This document shows, piece after piece, positions 1 to 10,952 of a stretch of 64,000 bases of DNA. Source of the stretch: JBBRHQ01 sp963725315 (GTDB lineage: Bacteria > Actinomycetota > Thermoleophilia > Solirubrobacterales > 70-9); the NCBI GenBank assembly GCA_963725315.1, contig CAVRYA010000005.1, positions 1 through 64,000 on the forward strand, read 5' to 3'. Each line of letters opens with the position of its first letter. Position 1 is the first letter of the stretch. Under the pieces are notes generated by a model. That model worked only from the letters and a program-made list of their open reading frames with translations. It had not been told where the DNA came from and searched no databases. The translations under genes were made by a program, and so were the position numbers.

Positions 1-700
1 TGCGCGCCGCGCACGACGAGGGTGGGGCACGCGAGCTCGCCGAGCACCTGCCACATGTCCACACCCTGTTTCGGGCGCTCGCCGGTCTCCTTCGCGCGCC
101 GGAACTGGTCGCGGAAATGCAGATCGCGCTTGACCTGCACGCCGCCGGGCACCGGGCGCAGATACGCCTCGAAGCGCGCGCGCTTCGGCGAGTCCTTCGG
201 GACGCCGAAGTGCCGCATCGCTTCGTCCACGCTCCCGAACACGTCTGGCTGCGCGGCGACCATGTCCGTCACCCGCTTCGAGCCGGCGGGCGCGTTCTCG
301 GGCGAGTAGTCGACGAGCACCAGACCGGCGACGCGCGCCGGGTTCTTCAGCTGCGAAGTAGCTCGCGTTCCCGTCCGCCCATGGAGTGCCCGACGACGAT
401 CGCGCGCTGCCAGCCGAGATGGCCGAGCAGCGCAACGACGTCGCCCGCCATCGTCGGTACGGCGTAGTCGCGCGACGGGCTCCAGGTCGAGTCGCCGAAC
501 CCGCGCATGTCCATGGCGACGACCTCGCGGCCGGCGGCGAGCTCGGACGCAACGCCGATCCAGTCGTACGAGAAAAACGACAGCCCGTGCAGGATGAGGA
601 CCGGGGCGCTTGTCGCTGCGGGTCCGGGGGCGCCGAACCGGCGGTAGAAGAGCGTGACGTCGCCCGACGGGCAGGTGCCGTTTCGATGCGCGCTGGACAT
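1..700 (-). CDS. alpha/beta hydrolase, C-terminus off the left edge, frame broken
   Basis: This encodes an alpha/beta hydrolase of the esterase or C-C hydrolase type with an unknown substrate. The N-terminal part shows the oxyanion-loop HGLSFFSYDW, then DMRGFGDS, then the nucleophile elbow GHSMGG. Past the elbow the frame is lost near 370 and again near 350. In the third frame the protein continues as family-typical sequence (VAGLVLVDYSPENA, then a cap region) to the window edge, so about two one-base errors separate the parts. The ATG at 700 is chosen because GGAGG lies about 6 bases upstream; the frame stays open upstream to 814, but that stretch does not look like protein. It is divergent from the ATP synthase operon. 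Family certain, substrate unknown. Confidence 0.8.
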
Positions 701-797
701 GCGGTCCTCCGGGGGGCGGGCGACCAATCTATTCTGCCGCCGCGCGGCTGTCCACCGCCGCGCGTCCCGCCGGGGGCGCGGCGCCGGTGTCGGCGCC

Positions 798-827
798 TTG
801 ACGCAGCGCGCCATTCCCCTCTAAAAT
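798..827 (+). promoter_or_regulatory. sigma-70 promoter of the atp operon
   Basis: TTGACG at 798-803 and TAAAAT at 822-827 are separated by 18 bases. They match the -35 and -10 consensus at 5 of 6 positions each. Transcription would begin near 834, about 30 bases before the first atp gene. This is the only strong promoter seen in the proteobacterial part. Confidence 0.7.
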
Positions 828-862
828 CGGCCGGTTTTGCGGGCGGCGGGGAGGCGCTTTTT

Positions 863-1220
863 TTGCGCGCGCAGCTTGGCCGGATTGTCGGCCTCCAAGT
901 CGCGGTGAGCGTTGCGATCGCCTTAGCGTGCCTTGCGTTCTACGGGGGAAAATGCCGCGATCTCGGCGTTCCTCGGCGGCGCGATCGGGTTCCTCGGCAG
1001 TTTCGCTTATGCGTGGAGGATCGCCCGCCCGCAAGTGAGTGATCCCAAGGCGCTGTTGCGCGCCCGCCGCACCTCGTGGCCGAGGTGCAGAAGCTCGGCC
1101 TCACCGTGATTCTGTTTGCGGCGGTGCTCATCCTCTTCGGGGGGGTGTCCCTTGCCGCTGTTGCTGACGTTTATCGCGACGCTCGTCGTGTACTGGGTCG
1201 CGTTGCTTATGGTATTTTGA
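863..1220 (+). CDS. atpI: ATP synthase subunit I (AtpI), frameshifted
   Basis: AtpI is the small membrane protein at the head of proteobacterial atp operons, thought to help assemble the c-ring. The product is hydrophobic with about four membrane segments: QVAVSVAIALACLAFYGG, then a Gly/Ala-rich AIGFLGSFAYAWRIARPQ, then LTVILFAAVLILFG, then LLLTFIATLVVYWVALL. These lie in different frames, so at least three one-base errors (near 950, 1055 and 1150) are present. TTG at 863 is the likely start, as the frame runs directly into the first membrane segment. The TGA at 1218-1220 ends the restored frame 16 bases before atpB. Confidence 0.75.
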
Positions 1221-1236
1221 GACCCACCTTACCGAT

Positions 1237-2036
1237 ATGGCCGCCGAAAACGCCGCACCCACCGCCAACGAGTACATCGCGCATCACCTCATCAACCTGC
1301 CGCTGGTCGGCAGGGGGTTCTGGACCTTGCACCTCGACACGCTGATCATGTCGGGCCTGGTGGGATAGCGGTGTTCGGCGCCATGGCCTAGCGGCGCGCA
1401 GAGCTACTGCCGGCGTTCCCGGCAAGCTGCAGGCTTTCGTCGAGATCGTGCTCGGCATGATCGACCAGCAGGTGCGCGATACCTTCCACGGCAAGAGCGA
1501 ACTGGTGACCCCGCTCGCCATTACGGTCTTCGTGTGGGTCTTCTGCATGAACGCGATCGACCTCATCCCGGTCGATTTCATCCCGTGGTCATGGACAGGG
1601 TTCGGCGTGTCGCATTGGAAAGCGGTGCCGACCACCGATCCGAACCCACGTTCGCCATGTCGCTCACCGTGTTCGCGCTGATGCTCTTCTACAACATCAA
1701 GTTCAAGGGCATCGGCGGCTGGCTGCATGAGGTGTTCACCGTGCCGTTCGGCATGTGGCTCGCGCCGGTGAACCTGTTCTTCCGCGTCATCGAAGATGTC
1801 GCGAAGCCGATCTCGCTCGCGCTGCGGCTGTTCGGCAACATGTTCGCCGGCGAGATGGTGTTCATTCTGATTGCGCTGCTTCGGCGTCTGGCAGCTGGGC
1901 CGCTGGGCGCAGCGCGGCGAGCGGCCGTGATCCCGCTGCGTGGGCGCTGTTCCATATTCTGATCATTACGCTGCAAGCATTCGTCTTCATGATGCTCACC
2001 GTGGTCTACATGAGCATGGCCGCCGAGCATCACTAA
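1237..2036 (+). CDS. atpB: ATP synthase Fo subunit a, frameshifted
   Basis: Subunit a forms the stationary half of the proton channel in the Fo membrane sector. The start ATG at 1237 opens MAAENAAPTANEYIAHHL, a usual N-terminus for this family. The protein then continues in several frames: ELVTPLAITVFVWVFCMNAIDLI near 1500 and the signature LALRLFGNMFAGEMVF near 1810-1860, whose Arg is the essential residue facing the c-ring carboxylate. It ends in YMSMAAEHH. Frame breaks occur near 1366, 1400, 1650 and 1890. Total length, about 266 residues, is normal. These breaks look like sequence errors because the gene is indispensable and every segment is conserved. Confidence 0.88.
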
Positions 2037-2063
2037 GGTCTCGAACCGCAATAGGGAGAAAAA

Positions 2064-2330
2064 ATGGAACTGTCTGTGTTGTTGGGTAACCTGCAGATCG
2101 CGGTCGCTATCCTGATCGGGGCGGGCGCGCTGGGCACCGCGATCGGCTTCGGCATTCTCGGCGGCCGCTTCCTCGAGGGCTCCGCGCGCCAGCCGGAGAT
2201 GATCCCGACACTGCAGGTGAAGATGTTCATCGTCGCGGGTCTGCTCGACGCGGTCACCGATGATCGGGGCGGGTATCGCGCTGTACCTTCTGTTCGCCAA
2301 CCCCTTCTCAAGATGTTCGCGGCTCATTGA
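2064..2330 (+). CDS. atpE: ATP synthase Fo subunit c, two small frame errors
   Basis: Subunit c makes the proton-driven rotor ring. Two membrane helices are visible, with the glycine-rich GAGALGTAIGFGILGG turn, the polar loop ARQPE, and the proton-binding Asp near residue 62 in VAGLLDAV. After residue 64 the frame slips for about 13 codons: the neighbouring frame reads MIGAGIALYLLFANPF, the expected second helix. It then returns to give LKMFAAH and the stop. So one insertion near 2255 and one deletion near 2310 are inferred. The ribosome site AGGGAG lies about 6 bases before the ATG. Confidence 0.9.
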   Translation: MELSVLLGNLQIAVAILIGAGALGTAIGFGILGGRFLEGSARQPEMIPTLQVKMFIVAGLLDAVTDDRGGYRAVPSVRQPLLKMFAAH

Positions 2331-2358
2331 GCAAAGTCTCCGGGACTAGGAGGCCAGC

Positions 2359-2826
2359 GTGAACATCAACGCTACGTTCTTCGGCCAGGCGATCTGGTTC
2401 GCCGTATTCATATGGGTCACGATGAAGTTCGTGTGGCCGCCGATTAAGCGCTCATCGCCGAGCGCGGCAGAAGACGATCGCCGACGGGCTCGCCGCCGCC
2501 GAGCGCGGCCGGCAACGAGCTCGCGGACGCGGCCAAGAAGCGCCGAGAGCGTGCTCGCGGACGCGCGCGCCCGCGCGCAGGAGATATTCGCCGCCGACAA
2601 GCGCGCGGCGCAGATGGTCGACGAGGCGAAGAGCACCGCCAAGGCGGAGGGCGACCGCCTCGTCGCCGGCGCCAAGGCCGAGATCGCGCAGGAGGTCGCG
2701 CGCGCGAAGGAGAGTCTGCGCGAGCAGGTGGCGACGCTCGCGGTCGCCGGCGCCGAGAAGATCCTGCGCCGCGAGGTCGACGCCAAGGCGCATGCGCAGA
2801 TTGCTCGACCGGCCTGCGGAGCGTAG
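2359..2826 (+). CDS. atpF: ATP synthase Fo subunit b, frameshifted
   Basis: Subunit b is the peripheral stalk. It has one N-terminal membrane helix (QAIWFAVFIWVTMKFVW) followed by a long charged coiled coil ending in VAGAEKILRREVDAKAHAQ. Between about 2447 and 2540 the correct reading is in another frame (AERQKTIADGLAAAER), with three small errors at GC repeats. A further slip just before 2826 obscures the true stop. The start is GTG at 2359, preceded by AGGAGG at a good distance. Length near 156 residues is typical. Confidence 0.87.
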   Translation: MNINATFFGQAIWFAVFIWVTMKFVWPPIKRSSPSAAEDDRRRARRRRARPATSSRTRPRSAESVLADARARAQEIFAADKRAAQMVDEAKSTAKAEGDRLVAGAKAEIAQEVARAKESLREQVATLAVAGAEKILRREVDAKAHAQIARPACGA

Positions 2827-2835
2827 CGGAAGTAC

Positions 2836-3373
2836 ATGGCCGAGACTCGCCACGATCGCGCGGCCGTACGCCAAGGCGGTCTTCAAGGTGGCCGACGGCG
2901 AGGGCAAGCTCGCCGCGTGGGCGGAGGTGCTCGACCGGCTCGCCGCCGTGGCGGCGAACCCTGCGGTCGGACAGCTGCTCGGCGACCCCAACGTGACGCC
3001 GGACCAGCTCTATGGCGTGATCGCTGGCGCGGCGGGCGATCTGCCCGCCGAAGCGCAGAATCTGGTGCGCGTGCTGATCGAGAACGGACGCGTCGGGGTG
3101 CTGCCGGAGGTGCGCGACTCGTTCGTGACGCTGAAGCACGAGCGCGAGGGCGTCGTCGACGCCGAGATCGCGAGCGCCTTCCCGCTCGAGGACGCGCAGC
3201 TTGCGACGCTCGTGAACGAGCTGAAGCGCGGTTCAAGCGTAAGGTGAAGCCGAACGTGGCCGTCGACAAGGAGCTCATCGGCGGGGATGAAGGTCGTCGT
3301 GGGCGACGAGGTGATCGACGGGTCGGTGCGCGGCAAGCTCGCCGCGATGTCCGCCGCACTCGCGAAAGTCTGA
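2836..3373 (+). CDS. atpH: ATP synthase F1 subunit delta, frameshifted
   Basis: Delta links the F1 head to the b stalk. The ATG at 2836 opens MAETRTIARPYAKAVF once one extra base near 2852 is discounted. The body (VADGEGKLAAWAEVLDRL to VNELKRG) then runs in one frame until about 3240. After two more slips the family-typical end follows: KVKPNVAVDKELIGG, then VVVGDEVIDGSVRGKL, with a TGA at 3371-3373. About 178 residues is the usual length. A 1000-codon open frame that starts at the same ATG is an artefact of the slip, not a real protein. Confidence 0.87.
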
Positions 3374-3388
3374 TATTCAGGAGTGACC

Positions 3389-4933
<1,545 letters not shown>

Positions 4934-4947
4934 GCCGGAGCTCCGCC

Positions 4948-5838
4948 ATGGCGGGCACTAAAGAGATCCGCAACAAGATCAAGAGCGTGCAGAGCACGCG
5001 CAAGATCACCAAGGCCATGGAGATGGTCGCGGCGTCGAAGATGAAGAAGGCGCAGGAGCGGATGCGCCAGACGCGGCCGTACGTGTCGCGGATCTGGCAG
5101 ATCGCCGGTCATCTCTCCAAGGCCAACCCCGAGTACAAGCATCCGTTCATCGTCAAGCGCGAGACGGCCAAGAACGTCGGCCTGATCGTGATCACGACCG
5201 ACAAGGGCCTGTGCGGCGGGCTCAACACCAACGTCCTGCGCGTCGCGCTGACCCGCATGCGCGAGTGGCAGGGCGAAGGCAAGGGCGTGATCGTCACCGC
5301 GATCGGCACCAAAGGCCTCGGCTTCATGCAGCGGCTGGGGGCGAACGTGGTCTCGCAGCTGGTCCAGCTCGGCGACCGCCCGCAGATCGACAAGCTGGTC
5401 GGACCGGTGAAGGTGCAGCTCGACGCCTACCGCGAGGGCAAGATCGACCAGCTGTTCATGCTCACCACGCGGTTCGTCAACACGATGAAGCAGGAGCCGA
5501 TAGCCATCCAGGCGCTACCGCTTCATTTCGCGCAGAACCCGGCGCAGACGGTCATCGACACGTCGATCGGCGAGGACCAGTCCTGGGACTACATCTACGA
5601 GCCGGACGCGAAGGAAGTGCTCGACGGCCTGCTGACGCGCTACATCGAGGCGCTGATCTACCAGGCGGTGGTCGAGAACATGGCCTCCGAGCAGTCGGCG
5701 CGGATGGTCGCGATGAAGGCCGCCTCGGACAACGCGGCCGACATCATCGACGAGCTGACGCTCGTGCTGAACAAGACGCGCCAGGCGGCGATCACCAAGG
5801 AGCTGGCCGAGATCGTCGGCGGCGCCGCGGCGGTTTGA
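4948..5838 (+). CDS. atpG: ATP synthase F1 subunit gamma
   Basis: Gamma is the central rotating shaft of F1. The intact 296-residue product starts MAGTKEIRNKIKSVQSTRKI and ends with the C-terminal helix ARMVAMKAASDNAADIIDEL, both strongly conserved in the family. The middle includes TTDKGLCGGLNTN, another family hallmark. The frame is clean throughout, in contrast to the genes before and after it. Confidence 0.96.
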   Translation: MAGTKEIRNKIKSVQSTRKITKAMEMVAASKMKKAQERMRQTRPYVSRIWQIAGHLSKANPEYKHPFIVKRETAKNVGLIVITTDKGLCGGLNTNVLRVALTRMREWQGEGKGVIVTAIGTKGLGFMQRLGANVVSQLVQLGDRPQIDKLVGPVKVQLDAYREGKIDQLFMLTTRFVNTMKQEPIAIQALPLHFAQNPAQTVIDTSIGEDQSWDYIYEPDAKEVLDGLLTRYIEALIYQAVVENMASEQSARMVAMKAASDNAADIIDELTLVLNKTRQAAITKELAEIVGGAAAV

Positions 5839-5873
5839 CCGAAGGATTCAGATACCGGCATTGAGGGACTGAC

Positions 5874-7295
<1,422 letters not shown>

Positions 7296-7354
7296 CGTTC
7301 GACCCTCGGGCCGCTCTGCGCCCCGAGGGTCGGGAATTCATGGGTACATGACCT

Positions 7355-7778
7355 ATGGCACACACCATACATGTATGATGTCGTTTCCGCCGAGGAGTCG
7401 ATCTACTCCGGCGAGGCGGAATTCGTCGTGCTGCCGGGCGTCGCGGGCGAGCTCGGGATCTACCCCAAGCACACGCCGCTGCTCACGCAGATCAAGCCCG
7501 GCGCGGTGCGGATCAAGGTCCCCAACGAGGCCGAGGAGACGCTCGTCTTCGTCCAGGGCGGCTTCCTCGAGGTGCAGCCGAACGTGGTGACGGTGCTCGC
7601 CGACACCGCGATCCGGGCGCACGACCTCGACGAGGCGAAAGCGCTGGAGGCCAAGGCCAAGGCCGAGGACGCGATGCGGAGCAAGCTGTCGGCGGAGGAG
7701 ATCGCCAAGGCCCAGGCCGAGCTCGCCGCCGCGGCGGCGCAGTTGCAGGCGATCTCCAGGCTGCGCAAGCGGAAGTAA
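7355..7778 (+). CDS. atpC: ATP synthase F1 subunit epsilon, frameshift after codon 7
   Basis: Epsilon is the regulatory foot of the rotor. The ATG at 7355 starts MAHTIHV, a one-base slip near 7375 follows, and then DVVSAEESIYSGEAEFVVLPG runs without interruption. The beta-sandwich domain shows GELGIYPKHTPLLTQIKPG, and the C-terminal two-helix domain ends AQLQAISRLRKRK. Restored length is about 140 residues, normal for the family. It is the last gene of the operon. Confidence 0.9.
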
Positions 7779-7922
7779 CAGTACCGCGCGCGCCGCTCGC
7801 CTTTCGGCGCCGGTAGCGCTGTCACCCACCCGGCGCCCCTCACCTGCCAGGGCCGTCAGGCTCGTTCCCGTTCGTTAATCGGTCGCGTCCGCCGCGGGCG
7901 TGGCGCTTTCCCTTCGGCTGCC

Positions 7923-7928
7923 TATAAT
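7923..7928 (+). promoter_or_regulatory. likely -10 element before cstA
   Basis: A perfect TATAAT lies 61 bases before the cstA start. No good -35 hexamer is visible 16-18 bases upstream, which would fit an activator-dependent promoter, as known for cstA in enterobacteria. That regulation is inference here. The rest of the 211-base gap after atpC holds only a weak GC hairpin (7790-7810) with no T-run. Confidence 0.4.
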
Positions 7929-7989
7929 TTGGACGGTCGCCCGACGAAGCGGCGGCATCCACCCGAGGCAACCACCCAAAGGAGGCGAC

Positions 7990-8080
7990 GTGAACCGGTT
8001 CGTGTCGGTCCTGATCTGGAGTGCGGTCGCAATCGTCGGCGGTTTCGCATTCGCCGCCATTGCGCTCAAGCGCGGCGCGG
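7990..8080 (+). CDS. cstA: carbon starvation protein CstA, first ~30 codons only
   Basis: CstA is a large multi-pass peptide/pyruvate transporter induced by carbon starvation. The GTG at 7990 has a strong AAAGGAGG site ending about 6 bases upstream. The product opens NRFVSVLIWSAVAIVGGF, then AFAAIALKRG, matching the CstA N-terminal membrane helix. The next family-typical residues (G-E, then the second helix) never appear. From about 8080 the DNA is instead the antisense of a carboxylase gene, so CstA is cut by the contig junction. Confidence 0.75.
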
Positions 8081-8092
8081 CCAGGTGCGCCG
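8070..8092. other. probable chimeric junction between two genomes
   Basis: Left of here the plus strand encodes the start of CstA. Right of here the minus strand encodes the middle of an acyl-CoA carboxylase. Both proteins lose family similarity at the same place: CstA after IALKRG, and the carboxylase after GNQPAHLA. The switch falls in a short GC-rich stretch (around 8072-8082, repeats of gcgcgg) that could have served as a false overlap. No integrase, repeat or IS end is present. Confidence 0.8.
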
Positions 8093-9092
8093 GCTGGTTG
8101 CCGACGACCCCGACCGGGAAGCCGTCGAGTCGTGAGAAGCCGCAGACGATGTTCTTGGCGAAGTGCTCGTGGACCTCGAAGAACTCGCCGTCGTCGACGA
8201 TCCGCGAGATCACCTCGCGCATGTCGTAGGGCTTGGAGGGGTCGTCGGGGACGAGGGTGTCGAGCTCGGGGTCCTCGCGCTCGGGGTCGTCGTAGGGCTC
8301 GACCCGGGGCGGCATCTCGAGGTTGTTGAGCGGCAGGAAGCTCATCAGGTGGCGCACGTCCTCGAGGCAGGTCTCCTCGTCCTCGGCCGCGAAGTGCGCG
8401 ACCCCCGACTTCGAGTTGTGGCTCATCGCCCCGCCCAGCTCCTCGAACTCGACCTCCTCGCCGGTCACCGTCTTGATCACCTCGGGACCGGTGATGAACA
8501 TGTGCGAGGTCTCCTTGACCATGAAGATGAAGTCGGTCATCGCCGGCGAGTAGACGGCGCCGCCGGCGCAGGGGCCCATGATCAGGCTGATCTGGGGGAT
8601 CACGCCCGAGCACTGGACGTTGCGGACGAAGACGTCGCCGTAGGCGCCGAGCGAGACCACCCCCTCCTGGATCCGCGCGCCGCCGGAGTCGTTGATCCCG
8701 ATCACCGGCGCCCCGACCTCGGCGGCGAGGTCCATCACCTTGCACATCTTCTCCGCCATCACCTCGCCGAGCGAGCCGCCGAAGACGGTGAAGTCCTGGC
8801 TGAAGACGAACACGGTGCGGCCGTCGATCGTGCCGTAGCCGGTGACGACCGCGTCGCCCCAGGGCCGGCGCTTCTGCATCTCGAACTCGTAGGTGCGGTG
8901 GCGGACGAAGGTGTCGAGCTCCTCGAAGGAGCCCGGGTCGAGCAGCTTCTCGACCCGCTCGCGGGCCGTCAGCTTGCCCTTGGCGTGCTGCTTCTCGACC
9001 GCCTCCTCGGAGGCCGAGTGCACCGCCTGCTCGCGCAGCTCGCCGAGGTAGGCGAGCTTCTCCTCGTGGGTGACCGGATTGCGCTCCCGCAT
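8080..9092 (-). CDS. acyl-CoA (propionyl-CoA) carboxylase beta subunit, C-terminal third missing
   Basis: This is the carboxyltransferase subunit of a biotin-dependent acyl-CoA carboxylase, which moves the carboxyl group from biotin to acetyl- or propionyl-CoA. Visible parts are the N-terminal KLTARERVEKLLDPGSFEEL, the acyl-CoA oxyanion-hole region INDSGGARIQEG near residue 135, and MGPCAGGAVYSPA. About 337 residues remain of the usual ~520; the C-terminal half-domain with the second carboxyltransferase signature is lost at the junction. The ATG at 9092 opens MRERNPVTHEEKLAYLGEL. Acetyl versus propionyl specificity cannot be read from this part. The mutase and epimerase elsewhere in the window make propionyl-CoA plausible. 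Confidence 0.88.
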
Positions 9093-9103
9093 CGGGCGCG
9101 ATT

Positions 9104-9523
9104 CTAAGGAACGATCGCCCTCCGGGGGCGGCTCAGGCGTTGCTGAACGGCCGCTTCTGGGGCTGCGGCAAGCTCGTCGAGCAGCCGCTCGAGGTCGGCG
9201 TCGAGTCAAGCCGGCTGGAGGCGGGAGCGACGATCGCAACCCGGGTGCCGAAGCCCTTCTCCGCCATCGTCACCTCGACTCCTCCCGCGCTGAATCGCGG
9301 ATCGCTGGAGATCAGCTCCTCGACCTCGGGCTTCGGACTTGACCAGTGTGCGGGAGACCCTGAGCACCGCGGCATCGGTCGGCGCTTCCGAGGTGTTCGG
9401 TGGGTGTGGCTCCTGCAGCGGAGGCTGGGGCACCGGCGGTCTCGCCGGTGCGAGCGCCCGCGCGTCGACCTGGGTCGCCTGCTTCCCGCCCTGCTCGCTC
9501 TGGCGACGCCTGAAGAGCCTCAT
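9104..9523 (-). CDS. small protein upstream of the carboxylase, frameshifted
   Basis: I do not recognise this protein. The N-terminal part (MRLFRRRQSEQGGKQ, then a Pro/Ala-rich linker, then AVLRVSRTLVKS) continues in another frame after a slip near 9343 as KPEVEELISSDPRFSAGGV, then EVTMAEKGFGTRVAIVAP. A second slip near 9200 would lead into the helical end ADLERLLDELAAAPEAAV and a TAG at 9104, 11 bases before the carboxylase start. Without that second slip it ends at 9133. Its position suggests translation coupled to the carboxylase, perhaps as an accessory subunit; that is inference from position only. Confidence 0.5.
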
Positions 9524-9604
9524 CGCGTTCCGGTTCCACCGGGCCGTCGGGAATCCTGCCGCCGCCGGCCGCCGGGAGCGAGCTTTCATGGCGTTCGAGC
9601 GCAG

Positions 9605-10868
9605 CTACTTCAGGCGCATCAGTGGGCGCTCGAGCAGGTAGTAGCTCAGCGCCGCACAAACAACAGTGATCGCCAAGGTGCATGCCGCCAGCACCGGGAA
9701 CGCCATGCTGGGCCACCAGCCGTCGACTCCGTGGGACTTCAGCTCCAAGAGGATCGGGTAGTGCCAGAGAAAGATGCCGTAGGAGATCAACCCGAGCCAG
9801 GCGATCCCAGGGTGGCCGAGAATCCGCCTCGGCACGCCGCTTCGGTTGTCACCGAATGCAGCAGGCAGGATGACCAGGACGGCGATCAGCCCGACCAGCA
9901 CGTATTCGAATACGTACTCCGTCCTCTCGACCACGGGACCGGCGAGAGTAGGCGCCGGCTCGAGCACGAACAGGGCGGTGACCAGATAGATCGCCACAGC
10001 CGCCGCCCAGGGGACCCCCGGATGCCGGCTCACCCAGCGCAGCGGGCGTGGATCCGCCCCGCGCTGCTGTGCGCGCACCGAGATGGCGGCCAGCCCCATT
10101 CCCAGCGCAAACCACCACGCACGACCAAGCGGAGAAAAGAAGAGCCACGTGTAGAGATCGGGGTGACCCGAGCCTTCGCCGGCCTGGATCGCCACCGAGA
10201 CGGCGCTGAGCCCGGCCAGAACTGCCAGCTCGACGGCAAGCCAAGGACCGTCGCGGAGGCGGGAAGTCAGCCGGGCCATGGCCAGGGCGAACAGGGGGAG
10301 AAGCAGGTAGAAGAAGACCTCGATGGCGAGGCTCCAGGTTGGGGCGATCCCGCAGCTGATTGCCCGGGTGAGCGGGTCCAGGCAGTCGGCGAGATGGGCT
10401 GTAGACGGGGTAGTTGGCGAGCAGCCCGTAGTAGACCCACCAGTTTCCGGTAAAGACTCCGTGCAGGCCGGTGAGGAGGGCGAGGACGGTCAGCGCCAGC
10501 CAGTAGGCGGGCGCGATCCTCAGAAAGCGGCGCTTTGCGTAGGTCCGAAGGCGGGTGGAAGGCTTCTTGAGAATTCTCGCCGCGAGCATCGGCCGGTAGA
10601 GCAGAAAGCCGGAGAGCAGAAAGAAGAACGGGACTCCGATGTCGAGGTGGGCAACGACTGGCCAATACCAGCTTCCGGAGGAGCCGGCGAAGATCGAGAC
10701 ATGGACCAGCAGGATCGAGATCGCCGCGAAAGCGCGCAGCGAATCGAACAGCGGGTATCTCGGGTTGCCGCGTGGCGGAGCAACTACATCGGGCACCTCG
10801 GCACCGTGCTCTGACCTCTCCGAAGTCGCCGTCGCGGGGTCCGGGACTGTGGCCGCAGTTGAGCTCAC
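9605..10868 (-). CDS. acyltransferase family 3 membrane protein (OafA/YrhL type), one frameshift
   Basis: Members of this family O-acylate surface sugars. The protein has about ten membrane helices. The family's N-terminal block is present as LFDSLRAFAAISILLVHV, with the usual catalytic His in that helix, followed by GVPFFFLLSGFLLYRP and KRRFLRIAPAYWLAL. Near 10401 one base is off and the protein continues as LTRAISCGIAPTWSLAIEVF to the C-terminus SYYLLERPLMRLK. GTG at 10868 is the best start, lying just inside a 15-base palindrome. Restored length is about 420 residues. The acyl donor and target sugar are not visible from sequence. Confidence 0.82.
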
Positions 10869-10870
10869 GG

Positions 10871-10885
10871 TGGGAGATTCTCCCA
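10871..10885. promoter_or_regulatory. perfect palindrome between divergent genes
   Basis: TGGGAGA, one T, then TCTCCCA form a perfect 7-base inverted repeat. It sits in the 84-base gap between the divergent acyltransferase and membrane-protein genes, immediately upstream of the acyltransferase start codon. It could be an operator or a short mRNA hairpin that hides the ribosome site. No regulator gene is adjacent. Confidence 0.35.
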
Positions 10886-10952
10886 GGCTCGCATCCTTGT
10901 GCCAGACTGCCTCGCGGCGGGGCGGTAGAGATGCTGCTCGCGTCCCGCGGAC

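Noticed and set aside
1237..2036. Programmed ribosomal frameshifting in atpB, atpE and other broken genes
   Set aside because: There are too many slips, at varied GC-repeat sites and in both directions, with no slippery heptamer or conserved pseudoknot. Sequence error explains them better.
8070..8092. Horizontal transfer of an atp operon into an actinobacterium
   Set aside because: Both genes are cut in mid-frame at one point, and there is no integrase, repeat, tRNA or IS at the border. An assembly chimera is simpler.
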